A program made the position numbers and the translations under genes. Positions 21,263-28,394 of a stretch of 34,173 bases of DNA are shown here, in pieces; positions within the stretch are counted from its first letter, which is position 1; each line of letters opens with the position of its first letter. This DNA comes from Streptomyces bungoensis (lineage in GTDB: Bacteria; Actinomycetota; Actinomycetes; Streptomycetales; Streptomycetaceae). The notes under the pieces are model-generated. The model was not told the DNA's origin and ran no database searches. It saw only the letters and a program-made list of their open reading frames with translations. The stretch covers positions 1-34,173 of the forward strand of contig NZ_KQ948886.1 of assembly GCF_001514215.1 (NCBI RefSeq). Direction: 5' to 3'.

Positions 21263-22216
21263 GTGCGAGAGATCGCCGTCTTCAGCGGCAGCGCCCACCC
21301 GGAACTGGCCCGGGAGGTCTGCGCCCACCTCGGCGTGCCGCTCAGCCCGCTCCGGGTCAGCCGGTTCGCCAACGACTGTCTGGAGGTGCAGCTCAGGGAC
21401 AACTGCCGGGAACGGGACGTCTTCCTCGTCCAGCCGCTGGTGCGGCCGGTGCAGGAGCACCTGGTGGAGCTGCTGATGATGTGCGACGCGGCGCGCGGCG
21501 CCTCCGCCGCCCGGATCACCGTGGTCATGCCGCACTACTCCTACGCCCGCTCCGACAAGAAGGACGCGCCCCGCATCTCGCTCGGCGGGCGGCTGGTCGC
21601 CGACCTGCTGGTCGCCGCCGGCGCCGGCCGGGTCCTCGCCATGACCCTGCACGCGCCGCAGGTGCACGGCTTCTTCTCGGTGCCGGTCGACCACCTGCAC
21701 GCGCAGCGCGAACTGGCCGCGCACTTCCGGCAGTACGACCTGACGCGCACCACGGTCGTCTCCCCGGACCTCGGCAACGCCAAGGAGGCCGCCGCCTTCG
21801 CCCGGCTGATCGGCGCCGAGGTGGCGGCCGGCGCCAAACAGCGGTTCCCGGACGACCGGGTGCGGATCAACGCCGTCATCGGCGACGTCGGCGGCCGGGA
21901 CGTGATCGTCCTGGACGACGAGATCGCCAAGGGCAGCACCGTGCTGGAGCTCCTGGACCGGCTGCGGGAGCGCGGGGCGCGCTCGGTCCGGGTGGCCTGC
22001 ACCCACGGGCTGTTCGCGGCCGGGGCGCTCACCCGGCTGAGCGAACAGCCCGACGTGCTGGAGATCGTCTGCACCAACACGGTGCCGGTCCCGGCCGGCG
22101 AGCGCACCGACAAGCTGCGCGTGCTGTCCATCGCCCCGGCTCTCGCCGAGGCCGTGCGCCGCATCCACAACGGCGAATCGGTCAGCGCCCTGTTCGCGGA
22201 GCCCCGCGGCAGCTAG
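21263..22216 (+). CDS. Divergent ribose-phosphate pyrophosphokinase paralogue
   Basis: A 317-residue PRPP-synthetase-like protein that would make phosphoribosyl pyrophosphate from ribose 5-phosphate and ATP. Family features are IAVFSGSAHPELA at the start, HYSYARSDKKDAPR (residues 91-104), DLGNAKEA and the PRPP-binding loop VIVLDDEIAKGST (215-227). Several positions depart from canonical PrsA: the ATP-site segment normally reading F(S)DGEI is FANDCLE, and the PRPP loop is normally DDMIDTAGT. It is therefore probably a second, specialised copy and not the housekeeping enzyme. The GTG start has GAGGAG at 21251-21256. It stands alone between the DUF4230 and STAS genes. Confidence 0.87.
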   Translation: MREIAVFSGSAHPELAREVCAHLGVPLSPLRVSRFANDCLEVQLRDNCRERDVFLVQPLVRPVQEHLVELLMMCDAARGASAARITVVMPHYSYARSDKKDAPRISLGGRLVADLLVAAGAGRVLAMTLHAPQVHGFFSVPVDHLHAQRELAAHFRQYDLTRTTVVSPDLGNAKEAAAFARLIGAEVAAGAKQRFPDDRVRINAVIGDVGGRDVIVLDDEIAKGSTVLELLDRLRERGARSVRVACTHGLFAAGALTRLSEQPDVLEIVCTNTVPVPAGERTDKLRVLSIAPALAEAVRRIHNGESVSALFAEPRGS

Positions 22217-22247
22217 GTGCCCGGGAGGACGCGGCCCGCAAGCGCTC

Positions 22248-22652
22248 TCACAGCGAGCCGGAGGCCGCCTCGGACTGCTCCAGGGCCTCGGCCGGCGTCG
22301 AGTGGGGAGGCAGCAGCCGGGACAGGCCGGTGACCCGGAAGACGCGCAGGGTCAGCGGGTGGGTGCACACCAGGTGCAGCCGCCCGCCGCGCTCCAGCAC
22401 CCGGCTGCGGGCCCGGTACAGCAGGCGCAGCCCCGAGCAGTCGAAGAACTCGACGGGCCGCAGGTCGATGACCACCCGGACGCCGGACCGGCCGGTGACC
22501 CGGTCCAGGGCGGGAGCGATCTCCGCCGCCGCCGCGATGTCGATCTCCCCGCGGAACTCCAGCACGACGTGCCCGCGCTCCTCGCGCACGCGCAGATGCC
22601 GGGTGGGCGGCGGGGGCTCCGGTCGCACGACGGCACCACCTCCCACCCGCAC
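22248..22652 (-). CDS. STAS-domain anti-sigma-factor antagonist
   Basis: A 134-residue SpoIIAA/RsbV-type protein. The STAS fold runs from about residue 18: LRVREERGHVVLEFRGEIDIAAAAEIAPAL, then VRVVIDLRPVEFFDCSGLRLLYRA. Ser73 in DCSGL is the expected phosphorylation site. A partner anti-sigma kinase would phosphorylate it to control sigma-factor release in a stress or development circuit. No kinase or sigma gene is adjacent. The start is either the GTG at 22652 (AGGAAA about 13 bases upstream) or the in-frame GTG at 22628 (GGGAGG upstream). Confidence 0.88.
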   Translation of the reverse strand: MRVGGGAVVRPEPPPPTRHLRVREERGHVVLEFRGEIDIAAAAEIAPALDRVTGRSGVRVVIDLRPVEFFDCSGLRLLYRARSRVLERGGRLHLVCTHPLTLRVFRVTGLSRLLPPHSTPAEALEQSEAASGSL

Positions 22653-22655
22653 CCT

Positions 22656-22685
22656 GGAAACCGTTTCCTGACCGTCAAGTTACCC
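22656..22685 (-). promoter_or_regulatory. Palindrome and GGGTAA box upstream of the STAS gene
   Basis: GGAAAC-C-GTTTCC (22656-22668) is a perfect inverted repeat directly before the STAS start. On the minus strand GGGTAA (complement of 22680-22685) resembles the -10 of Streptomyces SigB-group promoters, though no clear -35 is seen. Confidence 0.35.
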
Positions 22686-22794
22686 TCGACAGAAGGAATT
22701 TGAGCATGTTCGATTGACATATGTCTTCGAGTTTCGCGCGTGTCGCTCCCCGGGTACGCGCGCGTGCGGTGTCAGGGCGGTGCCGTGTGACGCG

Positions 22795-23745
22795 CTAGTC
22801 CGCCAGCAGCACCAGCTTCCCCGTCGTCCGGCCGGTGTCGCCCAGCTCGTGCGCCTTGGCGGCCTCGGCCAGCGGGAAGGTCCCCGCGATCGTCGCCTTC
22901 AGCTGCCCCGCCTCCGCCATCCGGGCGACCTCCCGCATCCCGGCCCGGTCGGCGTCCACCAGCATCCGCACCGCCCGCACCCCGAGCCGCTCGGCCTCGT
23001 CGAGGAAGTCCTGGCCGCCGACCGGCAGGATCGACACCACGATCCCGCCCGGGCGCAGCACCTCCAGCGACCGCACGGACGTCTCGCCGCCCAGGGTGTC
23101 GAGGACGACGTCGACGTCCCGCACCGCCTGCGTGAAGTCCGTGGACCGGTAGTCGACCGCCTCGTCCACGCCGATCTCCCGCAGGAAGTCGTGCTTGCCC
23201 GCGCTCGCCGTACCGATCACGTAGGCGTCGAGCGCCTTGGCGATCTGCACCGCCACGTGCCCCACGCCGCCGGCCGCCGCGTGGATCAGCACGCGCTGCC
23301 CGGACCGCAGACCGGCGTGCTCGGTCAGCGCCTGCCACGCCGTCAGCGACACCAGGGGCAGGGCGCCCGCCTGGACGTGGTCGATCGCGGCCGGCTTGTG
23401 CGTCAGGGCGCGGACCGGGGCGATGACGTACTCGGCGTGCGAGCCGTGGCCGAAGGGGTAGGGGAGCATGCCGAAGACCTCGTCGCCGGGCCGGAACGCG
23501 GCCACGCCGATGCCGGTCGCGGCGACCTCGCCGGAGACGTCCCAGCCGAGCACGAACGGGGGTTCGCCGAGGAATCCGCCGGTCGCCCGGTGCTTCCAGT
23601 CGGTCGGGTTGACCCCGGCGGCCCGCACCCGGACCAGTACCTCGTTGGGGCGCGGCGTGGGCCGCTCCACCGTCACTTCCTTCAGGACCTCGGGTCCGCC
23701 GAGGACGTCCTGGCTGATGGCGCGCATCGTGTTCACATCGTTCAT
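22795..23745 (-). CDS. Zinc-free MDR-type NADP-dependent oxidoreductase (quinone reductase-like)
   Basis: A 316-residue medium-chain dehydrogenase. The N-terminal GroES-like domain has VLVRVRAAGVNPTDWKHRATGG and LGWDVSGEVAATG. The cofactor domain has LTAWQALTEHAGLRSGQRVLIHAAAGGVGHVAVQIAKAL, the quinone-oxidoreductase signature. No four-cysteine structural zinc lobe is present. Such enzymes reduce quinones or enones using NADPH. The start is uncertain among GTG 23751, ATG 23745 and ATG 23727; none has a strong ribosome site. It is divergent from the GlxA-type regulator across about 70 bp with two inverted repeats, so the regulator probably controls it. Confidence 0.9.
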   Translation of the reverse strand: MNDVNTMRAISQDVLGGPEVLKEVTVERPTPRPNEVLVRVRAAGVNPTDWKHRATGGFLGEPPFVLGWDVSGEVAATGIGVAAFRPGDEVFGMLPYPFGHGSHAEYVIAPVRALTHKPAAIDHVQAGALPLVSLTAWQALTEHAGLRSGQRVLIHAAAGGVGHVAVQIAKALDAYVIGTASAGKHDFLREIGVDEAVDYRSTDFTQAVRDVDVVLDTLGGETSVRSLEVLRPGGIVVSILPVGGQDFLDEAERLGVRAVRMLVDADRAGMREVARMAEAGQLKATIAGTFPLAEAAKAHELGDTGRTTGKLVLLAD

Positions 23746-23795
23746 GGTCACCCAGCCTGCCGGGGTCCGCTCGTCCGGGAAATGGCATGAAGGTC

Positions 23796-23827
23796 ATCCT
23801 CCGATAGGATCGTGCCATGCGTGGCAC
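23796..23827. promoter_or_regulatory. Two inverted repeats over the GlxA-type gene start; leaderless -10
   Basis: ATCCT-CCGAT-AGGAT (23796-23810) is followed by GTGCCA-TGCG-TGGCAC (23812-23827), which includes the ATG at 23817. TAGGAT at 23805-23810 is a plausible -10 that would start the mRNA at the ATG. Either repeat could be an operator controlling both divergent genes. Confidence 0.5.
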
Positions 23828-24773
23828 AGTGACCCCGGAGCGCGTGGCCGTTCTGGCGCTCGACGGCGTCTACCCCTTCGAACTGGGCATCCCCAGCCGG
23901 ATCCTCGGCGCGGCCGGTGGCCGCTACGAGGTGCTGACCTGCACCGTCGACGGCCGGCCGGTGCGCACCAACGCGGACTTCGGCGTCACCGTGGACTACG
24001 GGCCCGAGATCCTGGAGACCGCCGACACCGTGATCGTCGCCTCGGTGCCGTCCGACCGCATCCCCACCGTCCTGCCCGACGAGGTCGCCGCCGCCCTCGA
24101 CCGGATCCGCCCGGACGCGCGGATCGTCTCCATCTGCACCGCCGCCTTCGTGCTGGCCGAGGCCGGTCTCCTCGACGGCCGCCGGGCGACCACGCACTGG
24201 CACGTCGCCGACCTGTTCCGCCGCCGGTTCCCGCAGGTGGAGCTCGATCCCGACGTGCTGTTCGTCGAGGACGGCCGGATCCTCACCTCCGCCGGGGCCG
24301 CCGCCGGCGTCGACGTCTGCCTGCACATCGTGCGCAGCGACCACGGCAGCGACCTCGCCAACTTCGTCGCCCGCTGCTGCGTCGTCCCGCCGTTCCGGGA
24401 GGGCGGGCAGGCGCAGTACATCGAGCAGCCGGTCCCCGAGAGCGGCGCCGCGAGTACGGCCGCCACCCGCGCGTGGGTCCTGGAGCACCTCGCCGACCCG
24501 CTCACCCTCACCGACCTCGCCGAGCACGCCCGCATGAGCCTGCGCACCTTCGCCCGCCGGTTCAACGACGAGGTCGGCCTGAGTCCCGGCCGCTGGCTGA
24601 TCCAGCAGCGCGTCGCCCGCGCCCGGCACCTGCTGGAGTCGAGCGACCTGCCGGTGGACCGGATCGCCGCGGAGGTCGGCTTCGCGACCGGCGCCTCGCT
24701 GCGGCAGCACCTGCACGCGTCGATCGGGGTCTCCCCGCAGACGTACCGGCGCACGTTCCAGAAGTCCGGCTGA
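23817..24773 (+). CDS. GlxA-family transcriptional regulator (DJ-1/PfpI plus AraC)
   Basis: A 318-residue protein. The N-terminal DJ-1/PfpI-like domain (about 8-185) includes VSICTAAFVLAEAGLLDGRRATTHW, with Cys107 at the nucleophile-elbow position and the following TTHW typical of the family. It ends with LTSAGAAAGVDVCLHIV. The C-terminal AraC domain (about 215-318) has LTDLAEHARMSLRTFARRFNDEVG and DRIAAEVGFATGASLRQHL. GlxA proteins sense an unknown small molecule and regulate nearby genes. The ATG is preceded at six bases by a TAGGAT box and not by a Shine-Dalgarno, so leaderless translation is likely. It is divergent from the quinone-reductase-like gene. Confidence 0.93.
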   Translation: MRGTVTPERVAVLALDGVYPFELGIPSRILGAAGGRYEVLTCTVDGRPVRTNADFGVTVDYGPEILETADTVIVASVPSDRIPTVLPDEVAAALDRIRPDARIVSICTAAFVLAEAGLLDGRRATTHWHVADLFRRRFPQVELDPDVLFVEDGRILTSAGAAAGVDVCLHIVRSDHGSDLANFVARCCVVPPFREGGQAQYIEQPVPESGAASTAATRAWVLEHLADPLTLTDLAEHARMSLRTFARRFNDEVGLSPGRWLIQQRVARARHLLESSDLPVDRIAAEVGFATGASLRQHLHASIGVSPQTYRRTFQKSG

Positions 24774-24837
24774 ACGTTCCGCCCGGGTGCGGCGTCGCAG
24801 GAGCGCAAGGGCGACGGCCGGGAGACAGGGGTGGGGC

Positions 24838-25683
24838 ATGCGCAGGGGACTCGTGGCGGTGACCGCGGTGGCGGCCGTGGCGGTGGCGGGGTGCGACGAC
24901 GGCGTCAGACCGGGCCTCGTGGTCCGGGGCACGCCTCCGGCCTCCCCGTACGGCGGCCCGCTGCACGTGCCCGTGAAGTTCCTCGACGAGGACGGTCCCC
25001 GCGCCCTGCGCCTGGCCTCCGGGGCCGCCGGCCGGGCCCTGGAGTGCGACGGGGAGATCTTCGACGGCTCCGGACCCGACGGCTGGAGCGAGGCCGACGG
25101 CGGTGACACGCCGGAGGAGGGACTGGACCTCTACTTCGACATGTTCGAGCCGGAGGAGCCCGACCACGGCTACCGCGCCGAGCGCGAGGAGGCGGACCGG
25201 GTGCTGTACTCCTTCGACGTGGGCGGCCGGACGAAGGTGGCGGTCGTGGTCGCCAGGGACCAGAGGGACCGGCCGGGCTGGGGCCCGGAGACGAGCGCCG
25301 CGTGCGACCCGGCCGAACTCCCCGCCCGCGTCACCGACTCCCTGGGCTGGGAGGTCTGGCAGGACGCCGACGGCGGCCGGGTCCCGGTCCGCAGGCTCAG
25401 CAGCTCGCCCGGCCCCGAGCACTGCGGCTGGCAGTCGGCCCACTTCCTCACCCTGGACGGCCGCGAGTACGTCCGCGACCCCGACGCCGTACTCGCACGC
25501 GACGGCCTCCTGCGGGCCCCCTACCGCGGTGACGTCCGCATGCCCGCTGATGCCCGGGACACCGGCTATCACCGCCGTGGCCGTCACCTGTGGCTGACCG
25601 CGGACCGGGAGGTGGCGTACGTCCGCACCGCCCGCGGGGTGGAGGCGTGGCCGGGGGTGAGGCGTGAGGTGGGCTGCGACTGA
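24838..25683 (+). CDS. Secreted lipoprotein of unknown function
   Basis: A 281-residue protein with a lipoprotein signal peptide: MRRGLVAVTAVAAVAVAGC, lipobox VAGC with Cys19 as the lipidated residue. The mature part is acidic in the middle (about 90-125, with EEGLDLYFDMFEPEEPDHGY). I do not recognise a family. The ATG at 24838 is chosen because it starts the signal peptide; an in-frame start at 24787 would bury it. The last 51 codons (GDVRMPADARDTGYHRRGRH to VGCD) lie in a 231-bp unit repeated downstream in the same frame after the stop. This shows that this 3' end has recently been involved in tandem duplication. Confidence 0.85.
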   Translation: MRRGLVAVTAVAAVAVAGCDDGVRPGLVVRGTPPASPYGGPLHVPVKFLDEDGPRALRLASGAAGRALECDGEIFDGSGPDGWSEADGGDTPEEGLDLYFDMFEPEEPDHGYRAEREEADRVLYSFDVGGRTKVAVVVARDQRDRPGWGPETSAACDPAELPARVTDSLGWEVWQDADGGRVPVRRLSSSPGPEHCGWQSAHFLTLDGREYVRDPDAVLARDGLLRAPYRGDVRMPADARDTGYHRRGRHLWLTADREVAYVRTARGVEAWPGVRREVGCD

Positions 25684-25988
25684 CCGCTGCGTCGACGGCG
25701 GGTCGTGAGGGGGTCCGCGATCCGGGCGGGCGACGGGCTGTTCTGGGCGCCGTACGGCGGTGACGTCCGCATGCCCGCTGATGCCCGGGACACCGGCTAT
25801 CACCGCCGTGGCCGTCACCTGTGGCTGACCGCGGACCGGGAGGTGGCGTACGTCCGCACCGCCCGCGGGGTGGAGGCGTGGCCGGGGGTGAGGCGTGAGG
25901 TGGGCTGCGACTGACCGCTGCGTCGACGGCGGGTCGTGAGGGGGTCCGCGATCCGGACGGGCGACGGGCTGTTCTGGGCGCCGTACCC
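25527..25988. repeat. 231-bp tandem duplication of the lipoprotein 3' end
   Basis: The unit at 25527-25757 is repeated at 25758-25986 with one difference seen (G25726 against A25957). Each unit holds the final 51 codons plus stop of the lipoprotein gene and about 75 bp beyond. 231 is a multiple of three, so both copies are in the same frame, separated only by TGA codons. A third, heavily deleted copy (about 25987-26045) keeps GACACCGGCT and GGCTGCGAC. Confidence 0.92.
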
Positions 25989-26050
25989 GCCGGTGCCCGC
26001 GACACCGGCTGCCGCCGCCGCGAAGCGCGACGGCGGCTGCGACCGGCCGT
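25684..26050. other. 367-bp region between lipoprotein and TetR genes filled by repeat copies
   Basis: Apart from the duplicated module (25705-25914) and its decayed third copy (to about 26045), this interval shows no independent gene or promoter. No obvious terminator separates the convergent lipoprotein and TetR genes. Confidence 0.6.
25705..25914 (+). pseudogene. Duplicated lipoprotein C-terminal module without its own signal peptide
   Basis: An open frame from a GTG at 25705 encodes about 69 residues: MRGSAIRAGDGLFWAPYGGD, then a copy of the lipoprotein C-terminus ending VGCD. The AIRAGDGLFWAPYGGD part resembles, but differs from, AVLARDGLLRAPYRGD in the lipoprotein. It therefore appears to come from a paralogous C-terminal module and is not a simple copy. 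There is no ribosome site or signal peptide, so it is probably untranslated debris of a tandem paralogue. It would only be made by readthrough of the TGA at 25681. Confidence 0.6.
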
Positions 26051-26614
26051 TCAGCGGCTGCGGTGCAGGGCGACCAGCAACTGCCAGACCTGGTCGGCCA
26101 CTTCGGCGGGGGAGGCCGCCAGCAAGCCGTGCAGCCAGTCGGCGAGGACGCCCGCGAAGGTCGCCGCCACCGCCGAGGCGACCAGCGGGGCGTCCGCCGC
26201 GCCCGCCAGCTCCCGCTCGGCCAGGCTGCGGGCGCGCAGGTCCCGGTGCAGCACCCGGCCGAGCGGACCACCGCCCCCCGGCGCCAGCAGCGACCGGTAC
26301 AGGGCCGAGTGCGGGGCGAGGCCCGCGAAGAACGCGTGCAGCGCGGGCGGGGCGTGCACCGGGTCGGGCCGGCCCCGCCAGGCGTGCAGCGCGTCCACCG
26401 CCTGCCGTACGACATCGGCGCAGGCGTCGACCGCCAGCGCCTCCAGGCCGTCGTAGTGCCCGTAGAACGTGGCGCGGGCGACCCCCGCCCGGCGCACCAG
26501 CGCGGCCACGCCCACCTCCTCCAGGGGGCGTTCGGCGCACTCCGCGAGCAGGGCCGCGCGCAACCGGGCGCGGGTGCGCGCGGCCCTCGGGTCCGCCTGC
26601 GGCGCCCGGCTCAT
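26051..26614 (-). CDS. TetR/AcrR family transcriptional regulator
   Basis: A 187-residue TetR protein. The DNA-binding domain (about residues 12-62) reads RARLRAALLAECAERPLEEV, then VAALVRRAGVARATFYGHYDGLEALAVDA. The C-terminal part includes a LHAFFAGLAPHSALYRSLLAPGG section typical of the TetR_C_33-like helical domain. The ATG at 26614 overlaps the stop of the upstream DUF1304 gene (ATGA), so the two are translationally coupled. The likely operator is the 11-bp inverted repeat at 27000-27034 ahead of the pair. It would repress its own operon and perhaps the divergent PNPOx-like gene. Confidence 0.92.
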   Translation of the reverse strand: MSRAPQADPRAARTRARLRAALLAECAERPLEEVGVAALVRRAGVARATFYGHYDGLEALAVDACADVVRQAVDALHAWRGRPDPVHAPPALHAFFAGLAPHSALYRSLLAPGGGGPLGRVLHRDLRARSLAERELAGAADAPLVASAVAATFAGVLADWLHGLLAASPAEVADQVWQLLVALHRSR

Positions 26615-26973
26615 CGCGCGGCGAGGACGGCCGCCAGGGCCAGCGCCCCCGGCAGCGCCTGGGCGAACAGGATGCGCCGGTTGGCCGTGACCGCGCCGAA
26701 CACGCCCGCCACCACCACGCAGCACAGGAAGAAGACCCGCGCCGCGAACCCGGTCGGGTCAGCCGCGACGAGCCCCCACACCAGGCCCGCCGCCAGAAAG
26801 CCGTTGTAGAGGCCCTGGTTGGCGGCCATCGGCGCGGTCTGCCGGGCCAGCTCCGGACCGAACCCGTGCAGCCCCCGCCCCGGCTTCTTCTGCCACAGGA
26901 ACATCTCCAGCACCAGGATGTACGCGTGCAGCGCGGCCACCAGGCCGACCAGCACCTCCGCCACGAGTTCCAT
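26611..26973 (-). CDS. DUF1304 small membrane protein
   Basis: A 120-residue protein with four membrane segments (about 5-25, 50-70, 77-97 and 100-118). ALHAYILVLEMFLW near the start, the GLYNGFLAAGLVWGL helix and VFGAVTANRRILFAQALPGALAL at the end are hallmarks of DUF1304. The family is of unknown function and often regulated by TetR proteins. The ATG at 26973 has GAGGGGGG upstream. It is first in a two-gene operon with the TetR gene through an ATGA overlap. The inverted repeat at 27000-27034 lies 27 bp upstream. Confidence 0.9.
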   Translation of the reverse strand: MELVAEVLVGLVAALHAYILVLEMFLWQKKPGRGLHGFGPELARQTAPMAANQGLYNGFLAAGLVWGLVAADPTGFAARVFFLCCVVVAGVFGAVTANRRILFAQALPGALALAAVLAAR

Positions 26974-26999
26974 GATCAGTGGACCCCCCTCGTCATTCT

Positions 27000-27034
27000 T
27001 GGACAGGTGTTCAGAATAGTCAGACACCTGTCCA
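27000..27034. promoter_or_regulatory. Probable TetR operator: 11-bp perfect inverted repeat
   Basis: TGGACAGGTGT (27000-27010) and ACACCTGTCCA (27024-27034) are exact complements around 13 bp. The spacer holds TATTCT on the minus strand (complement of 27013-27018), a possible -10 for the DUF1304-TetR operon, so binding would block transcription. It lies in the 180-bp divergent region with the PNPOx-like gene. Confidence 0.8.
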
Positions 27035-27111
27035 GAAGTCGAACCGGCGGACACACCTCGATCACCTCCGTGCGCGGACGGGAGCCCGCCGGTCACACTG
27101 GACGCCGTTCG

Positions 27112-27124
27112 CGGGTCAGACCCG
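27112..27124. promoter_or_regulatory. Short palindrome in the leader of the PNPOx-like gene
   Basis: CGGGTC-A-GACCCG is a perfect 6-bp inverted repeat with a one-base centre, about 15 bp upstream of the ribosome site. It may be an operator half-site or leader structure. Confidence 0.35.
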
Positions 27125-27153
27125 TGGAGCCGATCCCGAGGAGGCCGTACGAC

Positions 27154-27606
27154 ATGACCGCCCGCACCGCCGAGCAGCGCAAGAAGGACACCCTCCACCG
27201 GCTGGAGCACGACGTGGACGCCTGGGTCGCCACCGCGGGCGAGGACGGCACCCCCCACCTCGTCCCGCTCTCCTTCGTCTGGGACGGATCGGCCCTGCTG
27301 ATCGCCACCCCCGCCGCGAGCCGCACCGGCCGCAACCTGCGGGCCACCGGCACCGCACGGCTGGGCATCGGGCCGACCCGGGACGTCGTCATGATCGAGG
27401 GCGCCGTCCGCGCCGTGACGCCCGAGGACCTCCCCGAGGAGGACGCCGAGGTCTTCGCCGGCAAGACCGGCTTCGACCCGCGGCAACTGGCCACCCGTTA
27501 CCTCTACTTCACCGTCGTCCCGCTCCGCGTCCAGGCCTGGCGCGAGGAAGACGAGCTGGACGGACGGGAGTTGATGCGCGACGGTGCGTGGCTGGTCGCC
27601 GACTGA
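27154..27606 (+). CDS. Pyridoxamine 5'-phosphate oxidase-like flavin/F420-binding protein
   Basis: A 150-residue split-barrel protein. VDAWVATAGEDGTPHLVPLSFVWDGSALLIATP and SRTGRNLRATGTARLGIG are the strand pattern of the PNPOx-like superfamily, which binds FMN or F420. Many mycobacterial and Streptomyces members of this size are F420-dependent reductases or cofactor-binding proteins of unknown substrate. The ATG at 27154 has GAGGAGG upstream. It is divergent from the DUF1304-TetR operon and possibly shares its operator. The VOC gene follows 52 bp later on the same strand, after a small hairpin. Confidence 0.88.
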   Translation: MTARTAEQRKKDTLHRLEHDVDAWVATAGEDGTPHLVPLSFVWDGSALLIATPAASRTGRNLRATGTARLGIGPTRDVVMIEGAVRAVTPEDLPEEDAEVFAGKTGFDPRQLATRYLYFTVVPLRVQAWREEDELDGRELMRDGAWLVAD

Positions 27607-27610
27607 ATCC

Positions 27611-27630
27611 GGCGGACGGGGATATCCGCC
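27611..27630 (+). terminator. Small hairpin between PNPOx-like and VOC genes
   Basis: GGCGGA (27611-27616) pairs with TCCGCC (27625-27630), with GGATATCC inside the loop. It may attenuate readthrough from the PNPOx-like gene. Confidence 0.35.
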
Positions 27631-27658
27631 AAGGAGAGGACATCCCCCGGGAGGAAAC

Positions 27659-28051
27659 ATGCCACTGGTCACAACGGGCGTCGTGGTGCTCGACTGCGCG
27701 GAGCCCGAGAAACTCGCCGCGTTCTACGTGGAGTTGCTGGAGGGAGAGCAGACGGACGCCTCCGCCAACCTGGTGGAGATACGCGCCGCCGACGGGCTGC
27801 GGCTCGGCTTCCGGCGTGACGTCAACGCCACGCCGCCCAGCTGGCCCCGCCCCGAGAACTCGCTCCAGGCCCATCTGGAGTTCCTGGTCGAGGACCTGGA
27901 CGACGCCGAGCGCCGCGTCGTCGGCCTCGGCGGCCGGCCGATCGAGACGAGGGACGCGGCGGGGCCGTACGAGGAGCGCGGCTACTCCGACCCCGCCGGT
28001 CATTCCTTCACCCTGCGCCTCGTCCCTCCGACGGCACCGAAGCAGGGCTGA
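27659..28051 (+). CDS. VOC-family (glyoxalase-fold) protein
   Basis: A 130-residue protein with two beta-alpha-beta-beta-beta modules. The first is VTTGVVVLDCAEPEKLAAFYVELL with LVEIRAADGLRLGFRR; the second is AHLEFLVEDLDDAERRVVGLGG with YSDPAGHSFTLRL. This is the VOC fold used by glyoxalases, ring-cleaving dioxygenases and bleomycin-type resistance proteins; the specific activity is unknown. The metal site is not clearly complete (His and Glu are present in AHLEF, and His in GHSF). The ATG at 27659 has GGGAGG upstream. It converges on the DUF4235 gene with nine bases between. Confidence 0.88.
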   Translation: MPLVTTGVVVLDCAEPEKLAAFYVELLEGEQTDASANLVEIRAADGLRLGFRRDVNATPPSWPRPENSLQAHLEFLVEDLDDAERRVVGLGGRPIETRDAAGPYEERGYSDPAGHSFTLRLVPPTAPKQG

Positions 28052-28060
28052 GCGACGGGC

Positions 28061-28366
28061 TCAGTCCCGGCCGCCCTTGTCGGTGGCCGGCCACTGGCCC
28101 GTGGACCGTGCGATGGCCTTCGCGCCCGTACGGTCCACGGCGCTGCGCACCACCGCGAAGATGGCACCCTGGACCGCCGCCGCGAGCAGGATCTCGCCCC
28201 AGCCGCGGTCCGGGTCCAGCGCGTCGGGAGCGTCGTCCTCGTGCCGGATGGCCTTCCACGCCTGGCGGAAGGCCATCCCCGCCAGTGCGCCGCCCGCCCA
28301 GCTGAGCACGAAACCGACCGGCTGGTAGACGAGCGGGAGCTTCTTCTTCGACTTGTTCTTCGCCAT
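28061..28366 (-). CDS. DUF4235 small membrane protein
   Basis: A 101-residue protein with a Lys-rich start (MAKNKSKKK) and two hydrophobic segments (about 12-32 and 58-75). YQPVGFVLSWAGGALAGMAFRQAWKAI, then the DRGWGEILLAAAVQGAIFAVVRSAVDRTGAKA region, are the DUF4235 pattern. The function is unknown. The ATG at 28366 has GAGGAA upstream. The GST gene lies immediately upstream on the same strand, 28 bp away, so they may form an operon. Confidence 0.87.
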   Translation of the reverse strand: MAKNKSKKKLPLVYQPVGFVLSWAGGALAGMAFRQAWKAIRHEDDAPDALDPDRGWGEILLAAAVQGAIFAVVRSAVDRTGAKAIARSTGQWPATDKGGRD

Positions 28367-28394
28367 GGGTGACTTGTTCCTCGTCAGGCGGCCC

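Noticed and set aside
25527..26045. CRISPR array or insertion sequence
   Set aside because: The repeats are long, directly adjacent and derived from a coding end. There are no spacers, terminal inverted repeats or transposase.
25936..27606. Long plus-strand frame joining the third repeat copy to the PNPOx-like gene
   Set aside because: It crosses the TetR and DUF1304 genes on the opposite strand. The PNPOx-like gene has its own ribosome site at 27138-27144 and start at 27154.
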